A stretch of DNA of 5,034 nt from Promethearchaeota archaeon (GTDB lineage: Archaea > Asgardarchaeota > Lokiarchaeia > Sigyniarchaeales > Promethearchaeaceae). Location of the stretch: the NCBI GenBank assembly GCA_014729055.1, contig WJKO01000317.1, forward strand, positions 1 to 5,034, read 5' to 3'. The translations under genes were made by a program, and so were the position numbers. The notes beneath the pieces are model-generated. The model worked only from the letters and a program-made list of their open reading frames with translations, was not told where the DNA came from and ran no database searches. This document shows positions 4,997-5,034 of this stretch, in pieces (position 1 is the stretch's first letter; each line of letters begins with the position of its first letter).

Positions 4997-5034
4997 GATA
5001 AAGAATAGTATATCCTTGGTAATTTTTAAAAAAA

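Noticed and set aside
1..5034. CRISPR array, tRNA or rRNA
   Set aside because: No regularly spaced direct repeats, cloverleaf-like segments with conserved TTCNANNC-type arms, or rRNA-like conserved blocks were seen.

Overview
The window is AT-rich DNA, most likely from an archaeon. The best lineage clue is the TPR protein at 2209-2952. Its C-terminal winged-helix-like tail resembles tails I associate with TPR proteins of Asgard archaea (Lokiarchaeia-like). AT-rich TATA-like boxes close to start codons and T-rich 3' ends also suit an archaeon. The lineage is an inference; there is no rRNA or other marker gene here.

Layout. (1) 1-143: the last 31 codons of a TnpB RNA-guided nuclease/transposase accessory gene, overlapping the 3' part of its probable omegaRNA, then the right-end hairpin of an IS200/IS605-type element. 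(2) 294-1568, minus strand: a secreted or membrane-anchored YiiX-like, permuted NlpC/P60-type cysteine hydrolase with an acidic, aromatic-rich C-terminal region. Its stop codon is followed at once by a hairpin and poly-T terminator, and its upstream region holds two abutting palindromes. (3) 1569-2208: 640 bp with no convincing gene, containing the promoters of the two divergent genes and a solo hairpin repeat (copy A) that resembles the IS605 right end. (4) 2209-2952, plus strand: the TPR protein. (5) 3125-4444, minus strand: a thiolase with all catalytic motifs intact, convergent with the TPR gene. (6) 4445-5034: the thiolase promoter region, a strong unexplained hairpin, a second solo hairpin repeat (copy B, inverted relative to A), and a decayed TumE/DUF6516-family toxin-antitoxin gene with several frameshifts.

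The genes do not form one operon or pathway. The three intact genes are each transcribed from their own promoter and have unrelated functions: secreted hydrolase, TPR scaffold or regulator, and acyl-CoA metabolism. What ties the window together is mobile DNA: one real TnpB element end, two related hairpins without tnpB facing each other across the TPR-thiolase segment, and a toxin-antitoxin remnant beside one of them. No CRISPR array, tRNA or rRNA was seen.
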